NCBI GenBank assembly: GCA_023416585.1
Contig: JAEZHM010000105.1
Coordinates: forward strand, 1 to 64,000
DNA: 64,000 nt
Source of the DNA: Bacillota bacterium
Lineage (GTDB): Bacteria; Bacillota; Clostridia; Christensenellales; Aristaeellaceae
Reading direction: 5' to 3'
Within the stretch, counting starts at the first letter, position 1. Every line of letters starts with the position of its first letter. The notes under the pieces are model-generated. The model was not told where the DNA came from. It did not search any database and saw only the letters and a list, made by a program, of their open reading frames with translations. This document shows positions 52,100 to 60,644 of this stretch, piece by piece. The position numbers and the translations under genes are program-made.

Positions 52100-52951
52100 T
52101 CAAAGTATGGTCAAAAGCAATTCCCTTAACACCTTCAGCGCTGTCGCCGTAGACGTTCCGCTGGGGTCATATGGCGGAGAAAGCTCATTGATATCGCAAG
52201 CGACCACATTCGCACCCTTCAGGCTCAAAATGGCGCCAAGCAGCTCCATGAACGTTACGCCGCCGGCCTCCGGCGTGCCGGTGCCGGGGAATAAGGATGG
52301 GTCCAGCACATCCAGGTCGATGGTCACATACAGCGGTTTGTCTTTTAGCTTTTCCACAGTTTCATGAAAACCTAGCAGATCAAACTTGCGCATGGCCACA
52401 TGGCCCTGTGCCGCCCACTGAAATTCCGGCCTGTCGCCGGAGCGGATGCCGAACTGGAAAATGTGCCCGTCGCCCAGTATGTCCCAGCAGCGCCGCATGA
52501 CCGTGGCATGGGAAAGGTTTTCGCCCAGGTATTCGTCCCGTAAATCCGTATGTGCGTCAAAATGCAGGATGTTAAGATCCGGGTACTTTTTTGCAGCGGC
52601 CCGTACAGCGCCCAGCGTAACCAGGTGCTCGCCCCCCAGCATGACAGGGATCTTGTTATCCTGGAGGATTATGGCCGCTTTTTCCTCGATCTTTTGAAGC
52701 ACGGCCTGCACGTTGCCAAAGGGCAGCTCGATGTCTCCCCCGTCGAACACACGGCAGTCCGCAATATCCCTGTCCTGGTAGGGGCTGTAGGTTTCCAGCC
52801 CGTAGCTTTCCGCCCGCATCACGCGGCTGGCAAACCTGGTGCCGGGCCTGTAGGATGTGGTGCCGTCAAAGGGCGCGCCGAAGATCACGGCTTTTGCTTC
52901 CTCATAGCCGCTGTCGCAGCCCAAGAAGGTGGATATGTTCTCAGTCCACAT
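52100..52951 (-). CDS. speB: agmatinase (ureohydrolase)
   Basis: 283 residues. Start ATG 52951 (MWTENISTFLGCDSGYEEA), overlapping the speE stop by 11 bases. Binuclear manganese ligands are in GGEHLVTLG, HFDAHTDLRDEY (D-A-H-x-D) and TIDLDVLDPS (D-x-D). GAPFDGTTSYRPGTRFA at the N-terminus is typical. Hydrolyses agmatine to putrescine and urea, matching the arginine decarboxylase encoded upstream. Confidence 0.95.
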   Translation of the reverse strand: MWTENISTFLGCDSGYEEAKAVIFGAPFDGTTSYRPGTRFASRVMRAESYGLETYSPYQDRDIADCRVFDGGDIELPFGNVQAVLQKIEEKAAIILQDNKIPVMLGGEHLVTLGAVRAAAKKYPDLNILHFDAHTDLRDEYLGENLSHATVMRRCWDILGDGHIFQFGIRSGDRPEFQWAAQGHVAMRKFDLLGFHETVEKLKDKPLYVTIDLDVLDPSLFPGTGTPEAGGVTFMELLGAILSLKGANVVACDINELSPPYDPSGTSTATALKVLRELLLTIL

Positions 52952-53801
52952 GCTCCACATCCTCCAGCAGCCTTTGCACATAGGTGGGCAGCGCAAACGA
53001 GCCGCGATGCAGGTTGGTGTTGTAATAGCGCGTATCGATCTCCAGCTTCTTCCAATCCTTGGCGCCCAGATCCCGCACGGGGTGATACTCCTTGGAGGCG
53101 AACCCAAACAGCCAGTACCCGGAAGGATAGCTGGGGATGTGCGCCTGGTATACACGGCTGATGGGGAAAGATTCGGTAATGCGCTTATGGGCCCGCTGCA
53201 TGGCCAGCGCGTCGGCATCGTAGAAGGGGCTTTCGTGCTGGTTGACCATGATGCCGTCAGCCTTCAGCGCTTTGTAACAGTTGCCGTAAAACTCCCTGGT
53301 GAAAAGGCCTTCCCCCGGCCCGAAGGGGTCGGTGGAATCCACCACGATCAGGTCATACTCGTTTTCCCGGCTTCTAACAAACTTCAAGCCATCCTGGAAA
53401 AACAGACGCACCCTTTTATCATCAAAGCCGCAGGCGGTAAAGGGCATGTATTCTTTGCACACCTTGACCACCATTTCGTCGATCTCCACCAGGTCGATGT
53501 TTTTGATGGATTCGTACCTTGTCAGTTCCCGCAATACCCCTCCGTCGCCGGCGCCGATGACCAGCACGTTTTCCACGTTGGGGTGCACCGCCATGGGCAC
53601 GTGCGTTATCATCTCATGGTAAATGAACTCATCCTTTTCGGTGAGCATCATGTACCCGTCCAGCGTCAGAAACCGCCCGAACTCCTGCGATTCAAACACA
53701 TCGATGCGCTGGAACGCGCTTTGCCCGCTGTACAACTGCTTATCCACCTGTATGGAAAGCTTCACCTGGGGCGTATGCTTTTCGGAAAACCAGAATTCCA
53801 T
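52941..53801 (-). CDS. speE: spermidine synthase
   Basis: 286 residues. Start ATG 53801 (MEFWFSEKHTPQVKLSI), eight bases after GGAGG. VLVIGAGDGGVLRELTRYE binds the decarboxylated AdoMet, VEIDEMVVKVCKEYMP, and DLIVVDSTDPFGPGEGLF carries the catalytic Asp. Transfers an aminopropyl group to putrescine. Depends on SpeD, encoded 1.8 kb upstream on the same strand. Confidence 0.96.
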   Translation of the reverse strand: MEFWFSEKHTPQVKLSIQVDKQLYSGQSAFQRIDVFESQEFGRFLTLDGYMMLTEKDEFIYHEMITHVPMAVHPNVENVLVIGAGDGGVLRELTRYESIKNIDLVEIDEMVVKVCKEYMPFTACGFDDKRVRLFFQDGLKFVRSRENEYDLIVVDSTDPFGPGEGLFTREFYGNCYKALKADGIMVNQHESPFYDADALAMQRAHKRITESFPISRVYQAHIPSYPSGYWLFGFASKEYHPVRDLGAKDWKKLEIDTRYYNTNLHRGSFALPTYVQRLLEDVEHVD

Positions 53802-54044
53802 TTTATCAGCCCTCCTTCCAGGGGCTTTGCCCCTGGATCCCCACCAAAGGGAACTCCTTCCGTCACGGCTTCGCCGTGCCACCGATGGGCTCTATCTTCG
53901 CGGTACTGCGCTACCGCTTGTACCGCTCGTTTCGCCCATTTCCTCCACTCCGCCTATATCCGCCACAGGCGTAAGCGGAGTTCCGGAACCTCCCTCAAAG
54001 GCTTTATCCCTATGGAATCTTATTTTAGGGTAAATGTAATTCCC
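53802..54044. repeat. repeat-rich spacer between speA and speE
   Basis: Contains a CCAGGGGCTTTGCCCCTGG palindrome (53818-53836), a CACGGCTTCGCCGTG palindrome (53866-53880), and a stretch with CGCCACAGGCGTAAGCGGAG resembling palindromic units elsewhere. No gene is seen. Confidence 0.6.
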
Positions 54045-54161
54045 TTTTACCTCCTTCCGCCGCCTGCGGGCGGCACCTCCCTCCAAGAGGGAGGCTTAGG
54101 GAGAGGCTCCCTCTTGGAGGGGGCTGCCGACGAAGGAGGCTGGGGGAGGTCTTAAGCATCA
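54045..54161. repeat. right copy of ~116-bp inverted repeat flanking spermidine genes
   Basis: Near-exact reverse complement of 49264-49378. Together the pair encloses 4.7 kb with nspC, the carboxyspermidine dehydrogenase, speB and speE. It lies between the speA stop (54202) and speE. Confidence 0.9.
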
Positions 54162-54201
54162 GATGTAATGCACCATTTTCAGGATAGTTAGATCCCTTTA
54201 C

Positions 54202-55647
54202 CTATATCACCAGTATTTGTTCCACTTCCGGGTCCTGCGTGCCGGTTAAGAAACATCCTTTTTCCCTGGCATAATTGATATACCCGATAATTTCCTTGGT
54301 AATCCGCTCGCCGGGCGCCACGATGGGGATCCCCGGGGGATAGCTCATCACATACTCCGCTGCGATGCGGTCGGCGCTTTGCTTAAGCGGCAGCATGGTT
54401 TTGTCTGCGTAGAAAGCCTCTTGGGGCGTCAATACCACCTGAGGGGTGATGTACTCATGGTCCATCAGGCCGCTGCGGTCCTTTTTGTAGCGTCTGCGGA
54501 TCTCCGCCAGCGCGCCCACCAGCCGCTCGATATCCTGGAACCTGTCGCCCACCGACAAATACGCTAGTATGTTTCCGATGTCACCAAACTCCAGCATGAT
54601 ATCGTATTCGTCCCGGAGAAGGTCGGATACTTCAATGCCGGCCAGCCCCACATCCAGTGTATTCACCGCCAGCTTCGTTTCATCAAAATCATATATGCTG
54701 TCGCCATTGATCAGTTCCCGGCCATAGGCATAATAATCGCCGATGCGATTCACCTCGTCCCTGGCATATCGGGCCATCTCCGTAACCTTTCGGAATATCT
54801 CCACACCGTTTAGCGCCAGCCTCTTTCTTGATATATCCAGGCTGGACATGAGAAGATACGATCCGCTGGTGGTCTGGCTCAGGTTGATGATCTGCCGCAC
54901 ATGATTGGGGTTCATTTGCGGCCCGCACAACAGGAAGGAGCTTTGGGTAAGCGATCCGCCGGACTTGTGCATGCTCACCGCCGCCATGTCCGCCCCGGCG
55001 TGCATGGCGGCAATGGGCATGTCCTCCCCAAAGTAAAAAAGCGTGCCGTGGGCTTCGTCCGCCAGCACCTTCATACCGGCCTCGTGAGCCACGCGCACAA
55101 TCTCAGGCAGGTTGGAGCAGATGCCATAATAGGTGGGGTTATTCACCACCACGGCTTTGGCATCGGGATTTTCGCGGATGGCCCGCTTCACGTCCTCTAC
55201 AGACATGCCCAGCGCAATGCCCAGCCTTTTATTCACCTGGGGGCTCACATACACCGGCACGGCGCCGGCCAGCACCATGGAATTGATCATACTGCGGTGC
55301 ACGTTCCTGGGCAAGATCAGCTTTTCCCCCTGCCGAACGTTAGACAGGATCATAGCCTGCACGGCGGAAGTGGTGCCGCTGACCATGAAAAAAGCGGCGG
55401 AGGCATGAAATGCCTGAGCCGCCAATTCCTCCGCCTCGCGGATGACGGAAACGGGGTGCACCAGGCTGTCCACCGGCTTCATGGAGTTCACGTCCATGGA
55501 GACACACTTTTCCCCCAGCAGCGCTACAAGCTCGGGATTTCCCTTGCCGCGCTTGTGGCCGGGTACGTCAAAAGGGACAATCCGGTTTTTTTGAATATAC
55601 TGCAGTGCCTCCACGATAGGCACCCGGTTCTGATCCAATTTGGCCAT
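54202..55647 (-). CDS. speA: arginine (Orn/Lys/Arg) decarboxylase, short clostridial/Bacillus type
   Basis: 481 residues, PLP fold type I. VPFDVPGHKRGKGNPELVA at the N-terminus, MVSGTTSAVQAMILSNVRQG, LADEAHGTLFYFGEDMP, and the PLP lysine near residue 229 in SMHKSGGSLTQSSFLL. Family members decarboxylate arginine, lysine or ornithine. The agmatinase downstream makes arginine the likely substrate here. It starts three bases after the speD stop. Confidence 0.93.
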   Translation of the reverse strand: MAKLDQNRVPIVEALQYIQKNRIVPFDVPGHKRGKGNPELVALLGEKCVSMDVNSMKPVDSLVHPVSVIREAEELAAQAFHASAAFFMVSGTTSAVQAMILSNVRQGEKLILPRNVHRSMINSMVLAGAVPVYVSPQVNKRLGIALGMSVEDVKRAIRENPDAKAVVVNNPTYYGICSNLPEIVRVAHEAGMKVLADEAHGTLFYFGEDMPIAAMHAGADMAAVSMHKSGGSLTQSSFLLCGPQMNPNHVRQIINLSQTTSGSYLLMSSLDISRKRLALNGVEIFRKVTEMARYARDEVNRIGDYYAYGRELINGDSIYDFDETKLAVNTLDVGLAGIEVSDLLRDEYDIMLEFGDIGNILAYLSVGDRFQDIERLVGALAEIRRRYKKDRSGLMDHEYITPQVVLTPQEAFYADKTMLPLKQSADRIAAEYVMSYPPGIPIVAPGERITKEIIGYINYAREKGCFLTGTQDPEVEQILVI

Positions 55648-55650
55648 GCG

Positions 55651-56430
55651 TCAGCCTCCCCTGCGGTATACGTTGGAGCCTGAGAATACCTCAATCATTT
55701 CCTTGCGCAGGTTGGTGGTGATCTCCAGCCTTAGCATGGGCGGCAGCTCGTAGATGTCGGTGTTGAACAGGTAGTGCTGCAGGTCGACTTCCTTCACCAT
55801 CATTTTGGTGTGGAACAGATTCGCCTGGTACACGTTCACATCGATGGCATCATAGTGCTCCAGCGTTTTTTTGTCGATATAGTCCTGTATAGATGTGATG
55901 TCATGATCAATGAAAATTTTCTTGCCGGAAAGGTCCCTGGTGAACCCCCGCACCCGGTAATCCATGGTGATGATGTCGGAATCAAAACTGCCAATCAAAT
56001 AATCCAGCGTGGACAGCGGCGTGATCTCCCCGCAGGTAGCTACATCAATATCTACCCTGAAGGTGGCAATAGCCGTTTCGGGGTGGAACTCTGGATACGT
56101 GTGCACCGTCACATGGCTTTTGTCAAGATGCGCCACCACCGTGTCCGACTCCATGCGGGAAAGCATTGATTCTTCGGCTATGAGGAAGGTGACGCTGGAC
56201 CCCTGTGGCTCGTAATCCTGGGTGGAAATGCTAAGCACATGGGCGCCGATCATTTCGGTCAGCTTGCTAAGGATCTCGGTAAGCCGCTCGGAATTGTACT
56301 GCTCGTTGATATAGGCGATATAGTCCCGCTGCTCCCTGGGCGTTTTGGCGTAGCACACATCATAAATATTGAAGCTTAGCGCCTTGGTCAGGTTGTTGAA
56401 CCCGTACAGCTTCATCTTATCCTGGCTCAT
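55651..56430 (-). CDS. speD: S-adenosylmethionine decarboxylase proenzyme
   Basis: 259 residues, the long (E. coli-like) class 1A form. Start ATG 56430 (MSQDKMKLYGFNNLTKAL) after GGAGGTGG. Self-cleavage creates the pyruvoyl group at Ser105 in LDKSHVTVHTYPEFHP; FRVDIDVATCGEITPLSTLD holds the conserved catalytic Cys. It makes decarboxylated AdoMet for SpeE. First gene of the speD-speA pair. A hairpin with a T tract lies in its leader. Confidence 0.96.
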   Translation of the reverse strand: MSQDKMKLYGFNNLTKALSFNIYDVCYAKTPREQRDYIAYINEQYNSERLTEILSKLTEMIGAHVLSISTQDYEPQGSSVTFLIAEESMLSRMESDTVVAHLDKSHVTVHTYPEFHPETAIATFRVDIDVATCGEITPLSTLDYLIGSFDSDIITMDYRVRGFTRDLSGKKIFIDHDITSIQDYIDKKTLEHYDAIDVNVYQANLFHTKMMVKEVDLQHYLFNTDIYELPPMLRLEITTNLRKEMIEVFSGSNVYRRGG

Positions 56431-56461
56431 GGCGTCCACCTCCTTTCGATTCTTTTAGATA

Positions 56462-56509
56462 AATAAAAACACACGGGAACACCGGTGCTTTCTGCAGCGG
56501 ATTCTCGTG
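56462..56509 (-). terminator. hairpin plus T tract in the speD leader (possible attenuator)
   Basis: On the complement CACGAGAA ... TTCCCGTG close an eight-pair stem (one G-T pair) around TCCGCTGCAGAAAGCACC, followed by TGTTTTTATTT and then the speD ribosome binding site 20 bases on. A terminator this close before a coding start suggests conditional read-through. Two more small hairpins precede it (GGGCG-AATAG-CGCCC; GCGTATGACGC). Confidence 0.55.
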
Positions 56510-56642
56510 CGTCATACGCAAACTGTAGGCTTTTGGGCGCTATTCGCCCATATCATAACGTACAGCATACTCAGAGTCTATATAGCCTTACACTTTTAAT
56601 ACTCTTATTGACTATTCACAAGTGGTTATGCCGCAGGGCATA

Positions 56643-56804
56643 TTGGTTATAAAGGAACCAACTTATAAATTGAGCTTACGCCGTTTTTTTCAAACGGTTC
56701 CACTCCATCAATAAGGAAACAAAAATTGCCAATCGGCTTAAGACCCGGCTGTCCGTATGGCCTATTCACCCCGGGGGTAGATCGTTGGGGCGGTCTTTTT
56801 GATT
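56643..56804 (+). ncRNA. candidate structured RNA with terminator
   Basis: In the 690-bp gap 56431-57120 no gene is convincing. Plus-strand structure: TTGGTT-ATAAAGG-AACCAA (56643-56661), CCGTTT-TTTTC-AAACGG (56681-56697), then a long stem closed by AAGACC (56740-56745) / GGTCTT (56792-56797) ending in TTTTT. Inside it a CCCC block can pair with either of two G blocks (GGGGG at ~56773, GGGG at ~56787), giving mutually exclusive folds. It could be a small RNA or a leader of the pirin gene. No known riboswitch consensus was recognised. Confidence 0.4.
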
Positions 56805-57120
56805 CAGGCCATTTGCATGGACCGCATAACCTGAAACGAAATATAAAATACCATGATAATATGCAAATGTCAATGGAAAAATTCGCAGATTTACACCCTG
56901 TTTCTTCTACCGGGAAACGTCCCTTTTAAGGCCTTACACGGCATTGAAAACGGTCCGGCACCAAAGCCCCGCCAACCCTGAAAAAACCTGCGATCCGCCT
57001 TTCGAAATAGTTATATTTAATAATCATGCCCACATCTGCGAAGGAATTTGTCCATACCGCGTCGAACGGCTGGAATATACTTTCTCCATTCACTTACAAA
57101 ATGATGATGGGTTGGTGAGT

Positions 57121-57951
57121 ATGATGAAAAGAAAAATCGCAAAGCTCAAGCGTGGGCTGCCCGCGATGGATGGGGCAGGCGTCCGGCTGGTGCGGGTGCT
57201 GGGCTATAACGACGTGTACGACTTTGATCCCTTTTTGATGCTTGATTCCTTCGACTCCTCAAACCCTGACGACTATACCAAGGGCTTCCCCATGCATCCC
57301 CACAGGGGCATTGAAACCATCACCTACCTGATCCATGGCAAAATTGAGCACCAGGACAGCCTGGGCAATAAAGGCGTCATCCTCTCCGGCCAAAGCCAGT
57401 GGATGACGGCTGGCCGGGGCATATTGCACCAGGAGATGCCCAAGGCCTCCCAGCGGATGCTGGGCTTTCAATTGTGGCTGAACCTGCCCAAAGCCGAAAA
57501 GATGGACCCGCCAGCCTATTTTGAAATCACGGAAGAAATGATGCCCGCCGTTCAAAGGGAAGGTGCCCTGGTAAGGGTGATTTCCGGCAGCTACGGCAGC
57601 GCTGTTGGCTCCAAGCCCCGGCATATTCAGGCCACGCTGCTGGACGTAAGCCTCGATGCCGGAAGCACCTTCACCCTCCAAACAAAGCCGGAGGAGACGG
57701 CGTTTGCTTTTGTGATCTTGGGAAGCTTAGTGATTGAGGACCAGCCCATACAGGAAAAGACCGCCGTACTGTTTGGGGATGGGGACATTGTAGAAGTCTC
57801 TGCCCCGAAGGATGAAGATGCCCGGATCATCCTTTTCTCTGGCAAGCCTATAAAGGAGCCCATCGCCTGGGGCGGGCCGATTGTGATGAACACGGAAGAG
57901 GAATTGGACCTTGCGTTCCGGCAATTGCGGGAAGGGACTTTTATTTCGTAA
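57121..57951 (+). CDS. pirin family protein
   Basis: 276 residues, double cupin. Start ATG 57121 (MMKRKIAKLKRGLPAMDG); the longer frame upstream is not supported. The metal-binding site of pirins is intact in FPMHPHRGIETITYLIHGKI (two His) and MTAGRGILHQEMP (His and Glu). Bacterial pirins have been assigned quercetinase activity or regulatory roles; nothing here decides. The 3' end overlaps the convergent amidase gene by 11 bases. Confidence 0.92.
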   Translation: MMKRKIAKLKRGLPAMDGAGVRLVRVLGYNDVYDFDPFLMLDSFDSSNPDDYTKGFPMHPHRGIETITYLIHGKIEHQDSLGNKGVILSGQSQWMTAGRGILHQEMPKASQRMLGFQLWLNLPKAEKMDPPAYFEITEEMMPAVQREGALVRVISGSYGSAVGSKPRHIQATLLDVSLDAGSTFTLQTKPEETAFAFVILGSLVIEDQPIQEKTAVLFGDGDIVEVSAPKDEDARIILFSGKPIKEPIAWGGPIVMNTEEELDLAFRQLREGTFIS

Positions 57952-59296
57952 AAAACGTTTGTACCATGCGCAGCAGCTCAAGATCGCGGTATACGCCGCA
58001 CACCACCTGCACACCTACGGGAAGGCCCTCCCCCGTCACCCCCGCCGGCACGGCCATCACCGGGTCTGCCGTAAAAAAAGGCGTTGTATAGCCCAGGTTC
58101 GCCGCGGCATACAGCGCCTTTTGCCCGTCTACGGGAAAATCACCATAGAAGGGCTGCCCATTGACCACCCTTATGGGCTTTGTGTGGGGAAAAGCCGGGG
58201 TTGCCGTGACGGGCACCACCAGGCAATCAAACCTGTTCATCAAGCGCCTCATGGCCCGCTTGCATTCCTCCCGGCCATCTTCCGCCGTAAGGTATGACCT
58301 GAGCCTGCGGTCCATCAGCCTATTGCCCATAAGATGCCGGGCGGCAAAGCAAACTCCGGCGGGCATCATGGCCGCAATGGCACCATATAAAAGCCTGATA
58401 AAGCTTTCCCTCGCCAGTTCAAAAGGATAGTCTTCCTTTGAAAGCTCATACAGGTCGTTGCCTGCGCCGGCCTTTTCAAGGAACGCCGCAAGGCAGGCCT
58501 TGCTGTCCCTGGAAAGGGGCAGGCCGCCGCAATCCAAAGACCAGACGATTTTAAGCCGCTTAACCGGGTCTTTCTTCACGGCAGGAAAGCCTTCCTCCGC
58601 CAGTACAGAAAATATCATCTCAACCGCTTCAGGCGTTTTAGCCTGCAGCCCCAATCGAAGCATCTGGGAAAGCGCGCCACCCGACGGCCTGCCGCCCGCA
58701 AACCCGTCCAGCATGATGGCGCCCCCGGTAGGCACAAACCCATAAATACCGCAAAAATGGGCGGGGATACGAATGGAACCCATCAGGTCATTGCCAAGGT
58801 CTGCATCGCTGATGCCAAGCGTCACCGCGCAGGCTCCTCCGCCGCTGCTGCCGCCGCAGGTCCTGTCCGGAAACATGGGGTGATTGGTGCGGCCATAGAC
58901 CGGATTGTCTGTTTGGGCATCCATGGCGCCGGGCGGCATATTGGTTTTGCCAAGAATGAGCGCATCCTCTGCCCTGAGCCTTGCTACCGCGCTGCAATCC
59001 TTTGCCGCCAGGTTGTTCTTCCATTTCAAAAAGCCGGCTGTGGTATGCATACCCTTAACATCTAGGTTATCCTTGACGGTGATCACGGTTCCCGCCAGCC
59101 GTCCGGCCTTTCCTGCCGTGACCCTCGCGTCAATTTCCCTGGCCTTTGCAAGCAATTGATCAGGATAGAATTCCACCACAGCATTTACAGCCGGGTTCTC
59201 CCTTTGGAGAATTGCCAGCCTTTCCCCGGCAATATCCTCCACTGTCTTCTCCCCGCGCAAAACAGCCTGCCTGTTTTCAAGCATCCCAGGACACAT
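57941..59296 (-). CDS. amidase signature family hydrolase
   Basis: 451 residues. I start at ATG 59296 (MCPGMLENRQAVLRGEKTVE), six bases after AGGAGGG; an ATG two codons earlier abuts the site. The Ser-Ser-Lys triad is visible: Lys in VITVKDNLDVKG, Ser in CGGSSGGGACAV, and nucleophile Ser in GNDLMGSIRIPAHFCG (GND and DLMG replace the usual GSD and DIGG). Not GatA by context or by the altered signature; rather a stand-alone amide hydrolase of unknown substrate. Convergent with pirin. Confidence 0.9.
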   Translation of the reverse strand: MCPGMLENRQAVLRGEKTVEDIAGERLAILQRENPAVNAVVEFYPDQLLAKAREIDARVTAGKAGRLAGTVITVKDNLDVKGMHTTAGFLKWKNNLAAKDCSAVARLRAEDALILGKTNMPPGAMDAQTDNPVYGRTNHPMFPDRTCGGSSGGGACAVTLGISDADLGNDLMGSIRIPAHFCGIYGFVPTGGAIMLDGFAGGRPSGGALSQMLRLGLQAKTPEAVEMIFSVLAEEGFPAVKKDPVKRLKIVWSLDCGGLPLSRDSKACLAAFLEKAGAGNDLYELSKEDYPFELARESFIRLLYGAIAAMMPAGVCFAARHLMGNRLMDRRLRSYLTAEDGREECKRAMRRLMNRFDCLVVPVTATPAFPHTKPIRVVNGQPFYGDFPVDGQKALYAAANLGYTTPFFTADPVMAVPAGVTGEGLPVGVQVVCGVYRDLELLRMVQTFFTK

Positions 59297-59363
59297 GCGC
59301 ATCCCTCCTTTTAATGGAAGGATACGAAAGTATCCGAAAAAAAGCTTTTCATTTCTTGCTATC

Positions 59364-60251
59364 TTACCGCTTCACAGGAACGCAGAAGGTGATTTCAATC
59401 TCCCCACCCACCTGGCGGTAGCATTCCACAAAGGGGCGGCTGTCCGGATACAGCGCGTCCAAGGGCATGCGGTACCCGTACAGATAATCATTAAGGAGGA
59501 AAAAAGCCTTGGGAAAATCCGGCCTGCTTCGCTTCATGGTAAAGCAAACATATTGCCCGCCGGTAGGAAAGATGCGGACCGCAATCTCCCCCTCGGGCTT
59601 TACATCCTTCCCCACCGCAGCGCAGGCAAAATATCGGCATCTCTCAAAGGGCGCTACCTCCGGGGTATCCAGCGTCATGCCCATGAGGACAAGACCTGGT
59701 CCCGCAAGGTTTTGCTTTGCAAGCCAGCCAAACAGCCTTTGAAAGGCCGCCAGGATGGGGGCGCTTTCAAACTCCTGGGATAGGCCCTTAATGGCGATTC
59801 CCGCCACATTCAAATCCTCAAACGTCTGCGTGAAAAACAAGGCGTCCAATGAAGGATCGGGCTGGTAGGAACGGAACCTGCCCGCTTCCAAATCCAGCGG
59901 CCTTTTCCGCTCCTTGTTCCTGCGGTATTCGGAAGGGGAGCAGCCCATGGATTTCATGTAGCTGCGCACAAAGCTGGAAGAGGAGGCAAAGCCGCAGTTA
60001 AGGGCAATGCTGGTGATAGAGCAGCGGTCATACATCAGCCGCCCGGCGGCCGCCATAATCCTGCGCTCCAGAACATATTCATGGAGCGTTTGTCCTGCCA
60101 TGGCATGGAACAAGCGGTGGAAATGATACTCCGAATAGCCGGAAATGGCGGATAGCGCCGCAAGGCTCAAATCCTCCGCCAGATGCCCGTCTATGTATGC
60201 ATAAACCTTATTCAGGCCGGAATACCAGCCTGCCGCGGCTCCAGTTTCCAC
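59364..60251 (-). CDS. AraC family regulator with GyrI-like effector domain
   Basis: 295 residues. Start is GTG 60251, eight bases after GAAGGAG. The DNA-binding domain is N-terminal (residues ~10-110: AALSAISGYSEYHFHRLFHA, then NCGFASSSSFVRSYMKSMG and CSPSEYRRNK), and the C-terminal half is a SoxS/Rob-BmrR-type GyrI-like ligand-binding domain (LDALFFTQTFEDLNVAGIAI, FPTGGQYVCFTM, ECYRQVGGEIEITFCVPVK). Such regulators respond to hydrophobic or cationic compounds. Target unknown; the amidase just downstream on the same strand (67-base gap) may be co-transcribed. Confidence 0.9.
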   Translation of the reverse strand: METGAAAGWYSGLNKVYAYIDGHLAEDLSLAALSAISGYSEYHFHRLFHAMAGQTLHEYVLERRIMAAAGRLMYDRCSITSIALNCGFASSSSFVRSYMKSMGCSPSEYRRNKERKRPLDLEAGRFRSYQPDPSLDALFFTQTFEDLNVAGIAIKGLSQEFESAPILAAFQRLFGWLAKQNLAGPGLVLMGMTLDTPEVAPFERCRYFACAAVGKDVKPEGEIAVRIFPTGGQYVCFTMKRSRPDFPKAFFLLNDYLYGYRMPLDALYPDSRPFVECYRQVGGEIEITFCVPVKR

Positions 60252-60296
60252 GCCATACTCTCCTTCAAGTGCATATTGTAAGTACCGGACCTTCCA

Positions 60297-60644
60297 ATGT
60301 ACACCCGAAGGTCCAGGGCTCCGAAGCCGAACGCCGCCTGTGGCGGATGAAGTGAGGCGGAGGAGGCTGGCGAAACAAGCAATGCGAACAGCAGTGAGCA
60401 GTGCGACGATTGAGCCAGATGGGTAGGAAAGCCCTGGTCGTACCCGCAGGCACGAATCCCTCTTACATCAATGTGCATCCGAAGGTCCAGGGCTCCGAAG
60501 CCGAACGCCGCCTGTGGCGGATGAAGTGAGGCGGAGGAGGCTGGCGAAACAAGCAATGCGAACGGCAGTGAGCAGTGCGACGATTGAGCCAGATGGGTAG
60601 GAAAGCCCTGGTCGTGCCCGCTGGCACGAATCCCTCTTGCATCA
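60297..60644. repeat. 174-bp direct tandem duplication
   Basis: Two consecutive units (60297-60470 and 60471-60644), nearly identical over the whole 174-bp period, with the first ten bases of a third unit continuing into the end of the next gene. Each unit contains GTGGCGGATGAAGTGAGGCG and GGAGGCTGGCGAAACAAGC, related to the element at ~16781. Open frames through it are an artefact of the repeat. No other content in 60252-60641. Confidence 0.9.

Noticed and set aside
57941..59296. GatA (Asp/Glu-tRNA amidotransferase subunit A)
   Set aside because: Amidase signature is present but there are no gatB/gatC neighbours and the GSDxGGS region is altered; a stand-alone amidase is more likely.
60297..60644. 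CRISPR-like array
   Set aside because: Only two units of 174 bp without distinct spacers; no cas genes in the window.
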